From Chloroflexota bacterium (GTDB taxonomy: Bacteria > Chloroflexota > UBA6077 > CF-72): DNA of 64,000 bases. Shown in pieces: positions 1 to 9,216 of the stretch; position 1 is the stretch's first letter; the number at the start of each line of letters is the position of its first letter. The notes under the pieces are model-generated. The model was not told the DNA's origin. It ran no database searches and saw nothing but the letters and a program-made list of their open reading frames with translations. A program made the translations under genes and the position numbers. The stretch spans positions 18,335-82,334 of the forward strand of contig JACPOP010000018.1 in the NCBI GenBank assembly GCA_016191465.1. The letters run 5' to 3'.

Positions 1-2009
1 TGATTCGCTCCGCGGTCGGCTTTACCCCGGAGACGCCGGTCGCGCCCCAGCACGCGCCACCGGGTAGCGCGGAGTTCCTGCTGCTCGAATACGCCGCCGG
101 CGACAACCTGTACGTCCCAATCTCGCAGGCGGACCGAGTGTCACGCTACATCGGCTCCGGCGATGCCGCCCCAGCGCTGACGCGGTTGGGGACAGGCGAA
201 TGGAGCCGGGCGAAAGCGCGCGTCCGCCGCTCGGTCCGAGACATTGCCCAGGAGCTCATGGACCTGTACGCCCGACGCGAGGCCGTCCAGGGCCATGCCT
301 ACCCCCCCGACACGCTGTGGCAGGCGGAGCTCGAAGCCAGTTTCCCGTTCGAGGAGACGACGGATCAGAAGGCCGCCATTGGCGAGGTCAAACGCGACAT
401 GGAGAGTGCGCGTCCCATGGACCGCCTCCTCGTCGGGGACGTGGGCTTTGGCAAGACTGAGGTGGCGCTCAGGGCCGCTTTCAAGACGGTCCAGGACGGG
501 CGGCAGGTTGCCATCCTGGTGCCCACGACAGTACTGGCGCAGCAGCATTTCAACTCCTTCTGTGACCGCCTCGCCCCCTTCCCCGTCAAGGTGGAAATGC
601 TCTCGCGGTTCCGGTCTGAAAAGGAGCAACGCGCCATTCTGAAGGGACTCGCCGAAGGCAGCGTCGACATCTGCATCGGCACTCATCGGCTCGTGCAGCG
701 AGATGTCCAGTTCAAGTCCCTGGGGCTGGTGGTGATCGACGAGGAGCAACGCTTCGGCGTTGCCCACAAGGAGCGGCTGAAGGAGCTCCGGGCAGAAATT
801 GACGTTCTCACGTTGACGGCGACCCCGATCCCGCGAACCCTTCACATGGGGCTGGTCGGCGTCCGCGACATGAGCATGCTGGAGACGGCGCCCGAGGCTC
901 GCCTGCCGGTCCGCACGCACGTCGCCGAGTATGACGACGGCATGGTCCGCGAGGCGATCCTGCGGGAGATCGACCGCAGCGGCCAGGTCTATTTCGTCCA
1001 TAACCGCGTCCAGGGGATTGAGTCCGTCGCGGCGCGCATTCGGAAGCTCGTGCCAGATGCCCGGGTGGCCATCGGCCACGGCCAGATGCCGGAAGAGTCG
1101 CTCGAGCAGACGATGCTGGAGTTCGCCGAAGGCGAGTTTGACATCCTGGTGTGCACGACCATCATCGAGTCAGGGCTGGATATTCCGAACGCCAACACGT
1201 TGATCGTCAACAACGCCCACCGTTTCGGGCTCGCGCAGCTCTACCAGTTGCGCGGGCGCGTAGGGCGAAGTCGCGCGCGCGCCTACGCCTACTTCCTCTA
1301 CACCCGGGACCTGGCCCTGACCGAGGTGGCGTCGGAGCGGCTCAAGACGATCTTCGAGGCCACAGAGCTGGGGGCGGGCATGCGCATCGCCATGAAGGAC
1401 CTGGAGATCCGTGGTGCGGGCAACCTGCTCGGCGCCGAGCAGAGCGGGCACATTTCGGCGGTCGGCTTTGACCTCTACACCAGGCTCCTGTCGGAGCAGG
1501 TGGCCGTGCTCCGCGCCCGAGCCGGCGAGCTTTCCCCGGAGGATGCCGCCAGGCTCCTGTCCGAGGGCCCTTCCGCTTCGTTGGACCTTCCCATCAGTGC
1601 GTTCCTTCCGCCCGAATACGTGCCCGACGACAGCGTGCGCTTGCGGCTGTACCAGCGCTTCTCGGCCGCGGAAAGCGATTCCGACGTGGCAGCACTCGTG
1701 CAAGAGCTGGAAGACCGGTTCGGCAAGATGCCCGAGCCGGTGCAGAATCTCGTGTACCTCACTAGCCTCAGGCTGAGGGCCGGCGAGGCACAGGTCGAGC
1801 AAGTGGCGGCCACCGACCGCGAAGTGCTCGTTCGTCTCGATCGGCTCCCGCCCGGTCTGGATGTGCGTGGGCTGGAGCGTACCCTGCACGTGCCGATTCG
1901 CACCGGGAGTAACCAGCTTCGCTTCGCCCGCGGCGAAGGGGCTGGTTGGATGGGGGTGCTGTACGCGCTCCTGGAGCGCCTTCCCCGACGACAAGCGAGC
2001 GCTGCCTGA
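1..2009 (+). CDS. mfd: Transcription-repair coupling factor Mfd, C-terminal part (5' end outside window)
   Basis: The frame is open from base 3 to the TGA at 2007-2009, about 668 residues, so this is the C-terminal portion of a protein cut by the window edge and the GTG at 138 is not a real start. Mfd removes RNA polymerase stalled at DNA lesions and recruits the excision repair proteins. The visible part opens with the end of the RNA-polymerase-interacting domain (LYVP, then RVSRYIG), followed by a RecG-like translocase: Walker [10 protein letters not shown] near residue 145, DEEQRFG near 245, TATPIPRTL near 272 and GLDIPNANT near 395, then the C-terminal autoinhibitory D7 domain. All motor motifs look intact. 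The UvrA-binding N-terminus lies upstream of the window. Confidence 0.97.
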   Translation, partial: IRSAVGFTPETPVAPQHAPPGSAEFLLLEYAAGDNLYVPISQADRVSRYIGSGDAAPALTRLGTGEWSRAKARVRRSVRDIAQELMDLYARREAVQGHAYPPDTLWQAELEASFPFEETTDQKAAIGEVKRDMESARPMDRLLVGDVGFGKTEVALRAAFKTVQDGRQVAILVPTTVLAQQHFNSFCDRLAPFPVKVEMLSRFRSEKEQRAILKGLAEGSVDICIGTHRLVQRDVQFKSLGLVVIDEEQRFGVAHKERLKELRAEIDVLTLTATPIPRTLHMGLVGVRDMSMLETAPEARLPVRTHVAEYDDGMVREAILREIDRSGQVYFVHNRVQGIESVAARIRKLVPDARVAIGHGQMPEESLEQTMLEFAEGEFDILVCTTIIESGLDIPNANTLIVNNAHRFGLAQLYQLRGRVGRSRARAYAYFLYTRDLALTEVASERLKTIFEATELGAGMRIAMKDLEIRGAGNLLGAEQSGHISAVGFDLYTRLLSEQVAVLRARAGELSPEDAARLLSEGPSASLDLPISAFLPPEYVPDDSVRLRLYQRFSAAESDSDVAALVQELEDRFGKMPEPVQNLVYLTSLRLRAGEAQVEQVAATDREVLVRLDRLPPGLDVRGLERTLHVPIRTGSNQLRFARGEGAGWMGVLYALLERLPRRQASAA

Positions 2010-2089
2010 CCGCGAGAACCCGAATCTGCGCGATGGGAACGCCGCCAGCGCGTACCCTTCGAGCGACGACATGGTCCAGCCACTTTCGG

Positions 2090-4051
2090 ATGATTGATTT
2101 TCCTGGCGGCGGACGTGGAGGGCGCGGTCGACGGGACGGACGCGGTAGCGCCAGCGCGGCGCGCGTTGGGCTGTCCGGTCCGCTCGACACCGCAGGGCCG
2201 CCACCGACCGGGCGGGCGAGCGACGGGCCAACCTGGCGTCCTTCTGCCCTCACGGCGAACGCCCGCACCACCTGGACCGGCTTCCAACGGGTCCTGCGCC
2301 TGGTCTGGGAGGCAAACCCCCAACTTACCGTCGCACTGGCGCTGCTCAACCTCCTCCAGGGTGTGTTGCCGGCTGCACGGGTGTACCTGGCGAAGGTGTT
2401 GATCGACGACGTCGTCGCCGCCGTGTCTACCGGCGCGGGCATGGCGGCCCTGCCGCGCGTCGCGCTGCTGGTGGCCGCCCAATTCGGGGTGAGTGCCGTC
2501 TCCAATCTCGGTCAGACACTCGCCAATATCTCTCAGCAGCTCCTGCAGGAGCGAGTGGCGAACCGAGTGCAGCTCTTGCTCATGCGCCACGCCAACAGCC
2601 TGGACCTGATCTACTTCGAGCGCCCAGCCTTCTACGACCTGATCCAGCAGGTCCAGCGCGAGGCCGGGTTCCGCCCTACGGCCATGGTCCAGACCGCGTT
2701 CGGGGTGGTGCGCCAGCTCCTTACCTTCGGCTCCATGCTCGCACTGCTGGTGAACCTGGAGTGGTTCATCGCCGTTGCCGCGCTCCTCAGCCCCATCCCA
2801 GCCTTCATCTCTAATGCGCGGTACGGCTGGCAGGGCTACTTGATGTCGCGCCGCCAATCTCCACTCCGGCGGATGATGTCGTACCTGACGACCGTGCTCA
2901 CGACGGACACGTTCAACAAGGAGCTCAAGCTGTTCACGCTGGGCGAGTTCTTCGTGACCCGCTTTCAGCAGCTCTTCGAGCGGTACTACGACGAAAACAA
3001 GCGCCTGGTCATCCGCCGCTACATGGCCGGCGCCATCTGGTCCATGCTGACGGTGGTTGCTAGTGGCGCCACGTTCTTGTACGTGGCGCTCCGCGCCCTC
3101 GCTGGACGCGTGACCGTCGGCGACCTCACCCTGTACGTGCAGGCCGCGGAAGGCGTGTCGCAGTCATTCGTGGGACTCCTCGGCGGTCTGCAGAGCATGT
3201 ACGAGCATCAGCTCTACCTCAGCAGCCTCTTTGAGGTGCTGGACATGCAGCCGAATGTCGTCCGCCCCCCGCACCCGGTGCCGGTGCGGCGGCCGTTCCA
3301 GCAGGGGATCGAGTTCCGGCACGTGACGTACACGTACGAAGGCCATGAGAGACCGGCTCTCGAAGACCTCAGTTTCACCATCGCGACGGGTGAGACCGTA
3401 GCCGTCGTCGGACACAACGGTGCTGGCAAGACTACGCTGGTGAAAGTGCTGGCCCGCCTGTACGACGTCCACAGCGGGCAAATCCTTATTGACGGCCACG
3501 ACGTTCGCGCATATGACCCGGACGAGCTGCGCAGCCAGTTCGGGGTCCTCTTCCAGGACTACGTCACGTATCAGCTCAGCGCCCGGGAGAACATCGGCGT
3601 CGGGCGCAGCGATGCCCTGGACGACCTCGACCGGGTGACAGCCGCGGCGGCGAAGAGTGGTGCTAGCGGCGTCATCGAGAAACTGCCCGAGGGCTATGAA
3701 ACCGTGCTGGGAAAGTGGTTTGACGGCGGCGCTCAGCTCAGCGGCGGGGAATGGCAGAAGGTGGCACTCGGACGCGCGTTCATGCGCGACGCCCAGATCC
3801 TGATCCTGGACGAGCCCTCGGCAGCGCTGGATGCCGAGGCCGAGTTCGACCTGTTTACGCGCTTGAAGGACCTCACCAGTGGCCGCACGGCGATCTTCAT
3901 CTCGCACCGGTTCTCCACGGTTCGACGTGCCGACCGCATCCTGGTGCTCGAACAGGGGCGGCTGATCGAACAGGGGACACACCAGGAGCTGATGCGGCTC
4001 GATGGCCGGTACGCCGAGCTCTTCAACCTCCAGGCAGCCTCGTACCGCTGA
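2090..4051 (+). CDS. ABC exporter, fused membrane and ATPase domains
   Basis: A 653-residue half-transporter of the MsbA/ABCB type: one six-helix membrane domain (about residues 75-350) fused to a nucleotide-binding domain from about residue 405. Walker A GHNGAGKTT (about 440), signature LSGGEWQKVALGR (about 549), Walker B ILILDEPSAALD (about 570) and H-loop FISHRFS (about 602) are all present, so an active exporter dimer is expected. The substrate cannot be told from the sequence. The ATG at 2090 was chosen because residues upstream in the open frame look random; even so the first 70 residues are a Gly/Arg-rich stretch without family resemblance, and a later start is possible. The next gene begins inside its 3' end. 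Confidence 0.9.
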   Translation: MIDFPGGGRGGRGRRDGRGSASAARVGLSGPLDTAGPPPTGRASDGPTWRPSALTANARTTWTGFQRVLRLVWEANPQLTVALALLNLLQGVLPAARVYLAKVLIDDVVAAVSTGAGMAALPRVALLVAAQFGVSAVSNLGQTLANISQQLLQERVANRVQLLLMRHANSLDLIYFERPAFYDLIQQVQREAGFRPTAMVQTAFGVVRQLLTFGSMLALLVNLEWFIAVAALLSPIPAFISNARYGWQGYLMSRRQSPLRRMMSYLTTVLTTDTFNKELKLFTLGEFFVTRFQQLFERYYDENKRLVIRRYMAGAIWSMLTVVASGATFLYVALRALAGRVTVGDLTLYVQAAEGVSQSFVGLLGGLQSMYEHQLYLSSLFEVLDMQPNVVRPPHPVPVRRPFQQGIEFRHVTYTYEGHERPALEDLSFTIATGETVAVVGHNGAGKTTLVKVLARLYDVHSGQILIDGHDVRAYDPDELRSQFGVLFQDYVTYQLSARENIGVGRSDALDDLDRVTAAAAKSGASGVIEKLPEGYETVLGKWFDGGAQLSGGEWQKVALGRAFMRDAQILILDEPSAALDAEAEFDLFTRLKDLTSGRTAIFISHRFSTVRRADRILVLEQGRLIEQGTHQELMRLDGRYAELFNLQAASYR

Positions 4052-5045
4052 CCTGCCGGCGATCCTCGCGGCCGCGAGCGCTCGTCGCCAGAAGGCGGGC
4101 TTCGAGCCGCGCACGACGGCGTTCCGTCTCCTGAATCGGGAAGGCGATGGGCTGCCAGGGCTTGCCGTCGACCACCTGGGGGAAGACCTCGTGCTCCACG
4201 CCTACTCGACCACAGCCGGCGCGATCGAGCCACGGCTCGCCGACCTGCTGGCCGAACAGCACCCGAGCGCCGCGCTGTACCTCAAGCGCCACCCCGCGGA
4301 AGCCGGTCGGGTGACGCTGGCCGATGCGCCGCGCCTCGCACCGGAAACCCCCATTCGCGGCCCGCGCCGTCCCGTAACGGTGGTGCGGGAGAACGGCCTC
4401 GCATACGTGGTGCGCATGGATCGCGGCCTCTCCTACGGCCTATTCCTGGACATGCGCGAGGTGCGGGCCTGGGTGCAATCAGTCGTGGTCGGCCGCGAGG
4501 TGCTGAACCTGTTTGCCTATACCTGCGCGTTTGGGGTCGCCGCGACGGCTGGCGGCGCGGCGCGCGTCTTGAACGTGGACCTCGCCCGTCCGTACCTTAC
4601 CTGGGGCAAGGAGAACTACAAGGCGAACGGTTTTACGCCGGACCACCAGGATTTCGTGTTCGGCGACAGCTTCGATTGGCTGCGCCGGTTCGCCCGGCGC
4701 GGCCAGCGCTTCGGCCTGGTCATCGTGGACCCCCCCAGCTTCAGCCGAGGCCCATCGGGCACGTTCTCGGTGCAGCGTGACGCCGCGGCACTCGTCAGCT
4801 CGGCCGCCGCCGTAGTCGACCGGGCAGGTATCCTGCTTGTGGCCACCAACCACGCCGGAATGGCGGATACTGCGGTGGACCGAGCCATCCGTGAAGGGCT
4901 GCGCGCCGCTCACCGATCCGCCGAGATCCTGCGTTCGTGGCACGAGCCATCCATCGATTTCCCCCCTGCTCCCCGTGCGTCACCCTACCTGAAAGTACGG
5001 GCGCTCCAGTTGGACGGTCCTTTCGCGGGTGGCGCACACGGATAG
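4002..5045 (+). CDS. RlmI-like class I SAM-dependent methyltransferase without PUA domain
   Basis: Residues 30-347 match the rRNA large-subunit methyltransferase family (RlmI/YccW, COG1092): a linking domain (LNREGDGLPGLAVDHLGEDL), a SAM-binding motif I VLNLFAYTCAFGVAA near residue 166 and the catalytic-loop DPPSFSRG near 242. The likely reaction is m5C methylation of 23S rRNA, by family. Typical members are about 390-400 residues with an N-terminal PUA domain; this protein is shorter and the PUA part is missing. The ATG at 4002 overlaps the ABC gene by 50 nt. No better ATG/GTG follows before the conserved part, so the exact start is uncertain. Transcription together with the ABC gene is likely. 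Confidence 0.82.
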   Translation: MAGTPSSSTSRQPRTADLPAILAAASARRQKAGFEPRTTAFRLLNREGDGLPGLAVDHLGEDLVLHAYSTTAGAIEPRLADLLAEQHPSAALYLKRHPAEAGRVTLADAPRLAPETPIRGPRRPVTVVRENGLAYVVRMDRGLSYGLFLDMREVRAWVQSVVVGREVLNLFAYTCAFGVAATAGGAARVLNVDLARPYLTWGKENYKANGFTPDHQDFVFGDSFDWLRRFARRGQRFGLVIVDPPSFSRGPSGTFSVQRDAAALVSSAAAVVDRAGILLVATNHAGMADTAVDRAIREGLRAAHRSAEILRSWHEPSIDFPPAPRASPYLKVRALQLDGPFAGGAHG

Positions 5046-5129
5046 ACAGGCACCCCTCAAGCACCGCCGAAGACGAGTGTCCGGTACTCACTCCACCAAC
5101 CCACGAGGCGCCCGAGCGCGTGAGATCCC

Positions 5130-5645
5130 ATGACTGACTTCGCCGCGCATATCCGCGATATCCCCGATTTTCCCAAGAAGGGCATCGTCTTCAAGGACGT
5201 CACCACTCTCCTGAAGGACGGCCCGGTCTTTCGCGAAGCGATTGACCAGATGGTGACCGCCGTCCGCGGATTCCAGTTCGACCGCGTCGTCGGAATGGAG
5301 TCCCGAGGGTTCATTTTTGCCGCCCCTATCGCCCATCAGCTGGGCGTCGGCTTTGTCCCGGTGCGGAAGCTGGGCAAGCTGCCCGGTCCGACGATCTCTG
5401 CCGAGTATGATCTCGAATACGGATCAAACACCCTCGAAATCCACCAGGATGGAATTGATCAGGGGAGCCGGGTGCTGATCGTGGACGACCTGCTGGCGAC
5501 GGGTGGAACCGTCTCGGCGACCATCGCGCTGATCGAGCGGCTGGGCGGGAGCGTGACCGCGGCAGCGTTCCTGGTGGAGCTCCAGTTTCTCCACGGTCGT
5601 GAGCGCCTCCGCGGCCGCGACGTGGTGTCGCTTGTGAAGTTCTGA
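5130..5645 (+). CDS. apt: Adenine phosphoribosyltransferase
   Basis: Converts adenine and PRPP to AMP, salvaging free adenine in the cytoplasm. The 171-residue length is typical. The PRPP-binding loop [13 protein letters not shown] lies at about residues 117-129, and the N-terminal [13 protein letters not shown] and [15 protein letters not shown] segments are characteristic of Apt. Adenine is a product of MTA phosphorylase, whose gene (mtnP) lies 2.5 kb downstream, so apt fits the same purine/methionine recycling theme. ATG start at 5130. Confidence 0.96.
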   Translation: MTDFAAHIRDIPDFPKKGIVFKDVTTLLKDGPVFREAIDQMVTAVRGFQFDRVVGMESRGFIFAAPIAHQLGVGFVPVRKLGKLPGPTISAEYDLEYGSNTLEIHQDGIDQGSRVLIVDDLLATGGTVSATIALIERLGGSVTAAAFLVELQFLHGRERLRGRDVVSLVKF

Positions 5646-5652
5646 CCCATCG

Positions 5653-6786
5653 GTGAAGGCTCGCGTGTTCTCGGACGTGGATGGCGAGCACATGGAAGCG
5701 GCACTGGCGCTGGCTGAGCTGGCGCGGCTCATCGCGCCGCCGAACCCGTGGGTGGGTTGCGTGCTGGTTCGAGACGGACAGGTGGTTGGGGAGGGGCACA
5801 CGCTGGAGCCGGGCTCAGCACATGCGGAAGTGAATGCCCTGGCCGCGGCGGGCGCCGCGGCACGGGGCGCGACGGCGTACACAACCCTCGAGCCGTGCAG
5901 CCACCATGGGCGAACGCCTCCATGCGTCGACGCGCTCGTTGGCGCGGGCGTCTCGCGCGTGGTCACGGCCATTTTTGACCCCGACCCGCGCGTCAGCGGG
6001 AATGGAGTCGCTCGTCTGCGCGACGCTGGTGTCGCGGTAGAGCACGGGCTCATGGCCCAGGAAGTCCGCCGCCAGTTGCGCCCATATCTGCATCAGCGCT
6101 CGACCGGCCGCGCCTTTGCGCTGCTGAAAGCCGCCGCCAGCCTGGACGGCAGGACGGCTGCCGCGGACGGCACGTCGCGCTGGATCACCGGGCCGGACGC
6201 GCGGCGGGACGCCCACCGCTTGCGGGCGGAGTCCGGCGCGGTGCTCGTGGGAGCGGGAACGGCACTCGCGGACCGCCCAAGCTTGACCGTTCGGCACGGA
6301 CAGGCCAGACCCCCGCGGCCGCCGCTCCGGGTGCTCCTGGATAGCTCGGGCCGCGTGCCGGCCAGCGGAGCCTTGTTCGACCGGAGTCTCGCGCCGACAC
6401 TCGTCTTCACGTCGGCCCGCTCGTCCGCCACGGCTCGGCACGCCTGGGAGGCGGCGGGCGCTGAGGTCTTCGTCGCCCCGGAGCGTGACGCCGGGGTGGA
6501 CCTGGCGGTTGTCCTGCGCGCCCTCGCGGAGCGGGGGGTACTCCAGGTCCTCGTGGAAGGTGGCGCGTTTGTCCACGGTAGCTTCCTCCGCTCCGGATAC
6601 GCCGACGGACTGGCGCTCTACGTCGGTAACGCGGTGCTGGGTGCCAGTGGTGCGCCTCTTTTCGCGGGCTTCGAGGTTGCGGGCATGGACCGTGCCCCCC
6701 GCTGGCGGGTGAGTGGAGCGGAGCGCATGCACGACGACGGGCGCGTTGACTCTGAGCCGGCCGCGGCCGCGCCTCCCCGGGAGTAG
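5653..6786 (+). CDS. ribD: Bifunctional riboflavin biosynthesis deaminase/reductase RibD
   Basis: Catalyses deamination of the pyrimidinone product of GTP cyclohydrolase II and then reduction of its ribosyl side chain, two early steps of riboflavin synthesis. The N-terminal cytidine-deaminase-like domain carries the zinc ligands HAEVNAL (about residue 56) and PCSHHGRTPPC (about 80-90); the reductase domain follows from about residue 150 (LKAAASLDGRTAA). Length 377 is normal. The GTG at 5653 gives the complete deaminase N-terminus; another in-frame GTG at 5665 is possible. It lies 7 nt after apt and 6 nt before ribE, so one operon is likely. Confidence 0.94.
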   Translation: MKARVFSDVDGEHMEAALALAELARLIAPPNPWVGCVLVRDGQVVGEGHTLEPGSAHAEVNALAAAGAAARGATAYTTLEPCSHHGRTPPCVDALVGAGVSRVVTAIFDPDPRVSGNGVARLRDAGVAVEHGLMAQEVRRQLRPYLHQRSTGRAFALLKAAASLDGRTAAADGTSRWITGPDARRDAHRLRAESGAVLVGAGTALADRPSLTVRHGQARPPRPPLRVLLDSSGRVPASGALFDRSLAPTLVFTSARSSATARHAWEAAGAEVFVAPERDAGVDLAVVLRALAERGVLQVLVEGGAFVHGSFLRSGYADGLALYVGNAVLGASGAPLFAGFEVAGMDRAPRWRVSGAERMHDDGRVDSEPAAAAPPRE

Positions 6787-6792
6787 GGACTG

Positions 6793-7404
6793 ATGTTCAC
6801 CGGCATCGTCGAGGAGCTTGGCCGGATCCGTGGGGTCGATCCGCGCGCTGACGGCGCGCGCCTGACCATTGCTGCCCGTCGGGTGATCGAGGACGCAACG
6901 GTGGGCGCGTCTATCGCGGTCAACGGCGTGTGCCTCACCCTGGTGACACACGGTGAGGACTGGTGGACGGCCGACGCGGTCGCCGAGACGCTCCAGATCA
7001 CGACACTCGGGCTCCTGAAGGCCGGCGATCGAGTGAACCTCGAACGGCCCGTCCGCCTCATGGACCGTCTGGGTGGCCACCTCGTCCAAGGGCACGTCGA
7101 TGGCGTGGCAAACGTTGTCGACCGCGAGCCGCAAGGGGATGGCTCAACGTACTTCTGGCTGGAGCTGCCGGAGCGGCTGCGCCGCTACGTGGTGGAGAAG
7201 GGATCAATCACCGTGGACGGCGTGAGCCTCACGGTCGCGAGGGTGCGCCAGGATGGCCGGATCGCCATTGCCCTCATCCCCCACACCCAGGAAGTCACAA
7301 CGCTCGGCCAGCGCTCGAAAGGCGACCGCGTCAACGTCGAAGTGGACGTGCTGGCGAAATACGTGGAGAGGCTCCTGGCTGGCTACGCTCCGCCTCGGCC
7401 GTGA
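6793..7404 (+). CDS. ribE: Riboflavin synthase, alpha chain
   Basis: Dismutates two molecules of 6,7-dimethyl-8-ribityllumazine into riboflavin and a pyrimidinedione. The 203-residue protein shows the two internal lumazine-binding repeats of the family: one beginning at the very N-terminus (MFTGIVEELG) and the second near residue 95 (GGHLVQGHVDGVA), each with the conserved ING/VDGVSLT strand. The ATG at 6793 is fixed by the invariant MFTGIVE start. It sits 6 nt after ribD and 46 nt before ribH. Confidence 0.97.
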   Translation: MFTGIVEELGRIRGVDPRADGARLTIAARRVIEDATVGASIAVNGVCLTLVTHGEDWWTADAVAETLQITTLGLLKAGDRVNLERPVRLMDRLGGHLVQGHVDGVANVVDREPQGDGSTYFWLELPERLRRYVVEKGSITVDGVSLTVARVRQDGRIAIALIPHTQEVTTLGQRSKGDRVNVEVDVLAKYVERLLAGYAPPRP

Positions 7405-7450
7405 CGGCCTTCACGGCCTGGTCCCGCTAGCGTGAAAGCAGGAGGATTGC

Positions 7451-7978
7451 TTGCGAGCCCTGGTGGGCAGTACACCGGAAGCACCAGCCATGCACACGTT
7501 CGAAGGGCGGCGTAACGCCGCGGGTCTCCGGTTCGCCGTCGTCGTCAGCCGGTTCAACGAGTTCATTACCAAGCCGCTCCTGGAAGGTGCCCTCGACGCA
7601 TTCCGCCGGCACGGGGGGGCCGATGAAGATGTCACCATCGTGTGGGTTCCTGGCGCCTTCGAGCAGCCGCTCGTGGCAAAGCGGCTCGCCGAGTCTGGTT
7701 CGTTCGACGCAGTGGTGTGCCTGGGAGCGGTCATCCGCGGCGCTACCGCGCACTTCGACCTTGTCGCGGGCCAGTCCGCCAGTGGAATCGCCAGCGCTGC
7801 GTTGGATACGGGCGTTCCCATCATGAACGGAATACTCACCACAGACACCATTGAACAGGCGATCGAGCGTACCGGCACCAAGGCCGGCAATAAGGGCTTC
7901 GACGTTGCGGTGGCTGCCGTGGAAATGGCCGACGTGCTCCGCCAGATTCCCGCGGCGCAAGGCGGCACGAAGCCGTAG
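7451..7978 (+). CDS. ribH: 6,7-dimethyl-8-ribityllumazine synthase
   Basis: Condenses the RibD-derived pyrimidinedione with 3,4-dihydroxybutanone phosphate to make the substrate of RibE; lumazine synthases form 60-mer or pentameric shells. Family hallmarks: [42 protein letters not shown] and [17 protein letters not shown] with NKG. The TTG at 7451 was chosen because a strong AGGAGG lies 5 nt upstream (7440-7445); an ATG at 7490 would shorten the protein by 13 residues. The gene for 3,4-dihydroxybutanone phosphate synthase/GTP cyclohydrolase II, often between ribE and ribH, is absent here. Confidence 0.96.
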   Translation: MRALVGSTPEAPAMHTFEGRRNAAGLRFAVVVSRFNEFITKPLLEGALDAFRRHGGADEDVTIVWVPGAFEQPLVAKRLAESGSFDAVVCLGAVIRGATAHFDLVAGQSASGIASAALDTGVPIMNGILTTDTIEQAIERTGTKAGNKGFDVAVAAVEMADVLRQIPAAQGGTKP

Positions 7979-8193
7979 GTACGCGCAGCTATACTCCGCC
8001 GCGGCCGCGAGAGCACCTGCACTGTGGCAGGCTCCCCGACATGATGCTGACCGGGGCCACCAGGCCCGTAAGCACTCTGTGCTTCATCGTGAGAAATGCG
8101 TGCGTCGCACGTGCAGTCAGTTCTGTAGAAACATGCCAAACTCGCGTGTACGTGCTATAGCGGCGAGACAGTCCGCCCGGAGCTCCCCCCACC

Positions 8194-9027
8194 GTGTCAT
8201 TTCCCCCACTCCTTCAGCCTGAGCGCCTCGCCGAGGTTGGCGTGTTCGGCGGGTCAGGCTTTTATAGCCTTCTGGAAGGCGAGACGCGGCAGGTCTCGGT
8301 TCAGACACCGTACGGTGCCCCAAGCGACGCTTTCACCGTGGGTGGTATCGGCGGCGTGCGGGTGGCGTTTTTACCCCGCCACGGGACCCACCATCGCATC
8401 CCGCCGCACGCCATCAACTACCGCGCCAACCTGTGGGCTATGGCAAGTCTGGGTGTGACCCGTGTGATTGCCCCCAGCGCGGCAGGCAGTCTCCAGTCAG
8501 ACGTTCGCCCCGGGGACTTCGTGATCTGCGATCAGTTGGTGGATCGCACCTACTGTCGAGAACAGACCTTCTACGACGGTCCTCGCGTCACCCACATCTC
8601 GTTCGCCGACCCGTACTGTCCTGATCTTCGGCAGCACGCGGTCGGAGCCGCCCGCGGCCAGGGAGTGACCGTTCACGACCGCGGCACCGTGGTTGTGGTC
8701 CAGGGCCCCCGCTTCTCGACACGCGCGGAAAGCCGCTGGTACTCCAACCAGGGCTGGCAGGTCATCAACATGACGCAATACCCGGAAGCGGCGCTGGCGC
8801 GCGAGCTGGAACTGTGTTATGTCAACATCTCGCTCATCACCGATTACGACGCGGGGCTCGAAGGGGTGGCAGACATTGAGCCCGTAACCGTCGACGAGGT
8901 CGTGCGCGTCATGCGCCGCAACAACGATCGCGTGCGACAGGTCATCCATAATCTCGTACCGCTGATCGCCACACGCGAGCGCACCTGCCCGTGCGCCTCC
9001 GCGTTGCAGTACGCGGTCGTCAGCTAA
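8194..9027 (+). CDS. mtnP: S-methyl-5'-thioadenosine phosphorylase
   Basis: Phosphorolyses methylthioadenosine (from polyamine or other SAM-consuming reactions) to adenine and 5-methylthioribose-1-phosphate. The 277-residue protein matches the MTAP/PNP-II family: GVFGGSGFY at the N-terminus, FLPRHGTHHRIPPHAINYRAN near residues 55-75, APSAAGSL and NMTQYPEAALARE with the substrate-binding Met-Thr. A closely related 6-oxopurine specificity is possible, but the SAM-cycle neighbourhood (PfkB kinase, ahcY, metK) favours MTA. GTG start at 8194 gives the full family N-terminus; no clear Shine-Dalgarno sequence precedes it. Confidence 0.9.
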   Translation: MSFPPLLQPERLAEVGVFGGSGFYSLLEGETRQVSVQTPYGAPSDAFTVGGIGGVRVAFLPRHGTHHRIPPHAINYRANLWAMASLGVTRVIAPSAAGSLQSDVRPGDFVICDQLVDRTYCREQTFYDGPRVTHISFADPYCPDLRQHAVGAARGQGVTVHDRGTVVVVQGPRFSTRAESRWYSNQGWQVINMTQYPEAALARELELCYVNISLITDYDAGLEGVADIEPVTVDEVVRVMRRNNDRVRQVIHNLVPLIATRERTCPCASALQYAVVS

Positions 9028-9216
9028 GCACGTCGTGCTGATAAGGACGAAGGTGCTCACTGCGGGCCAGCCGGCCGCCATGGCCCGCGCGGATGCGCTG
9101 GAGTTGAACACGAAGTACTCGCCGCCGGGTCTCGGACAGGGCCGGGCCCAGGCGCCGGGCGGCGTACGGACGGCCGCCGCGAATGCGAGCCAGCAGGTCC
9201 CAAGGGAGGAGGCCCC

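Noticed and set aside
1475..2857. 460-codon open frame on the minus strand at mfd/ABC transporter
   Set aside because: Shadow of mfd and the ABC gene; composition is arginine/serine rich without hydrophobic core.
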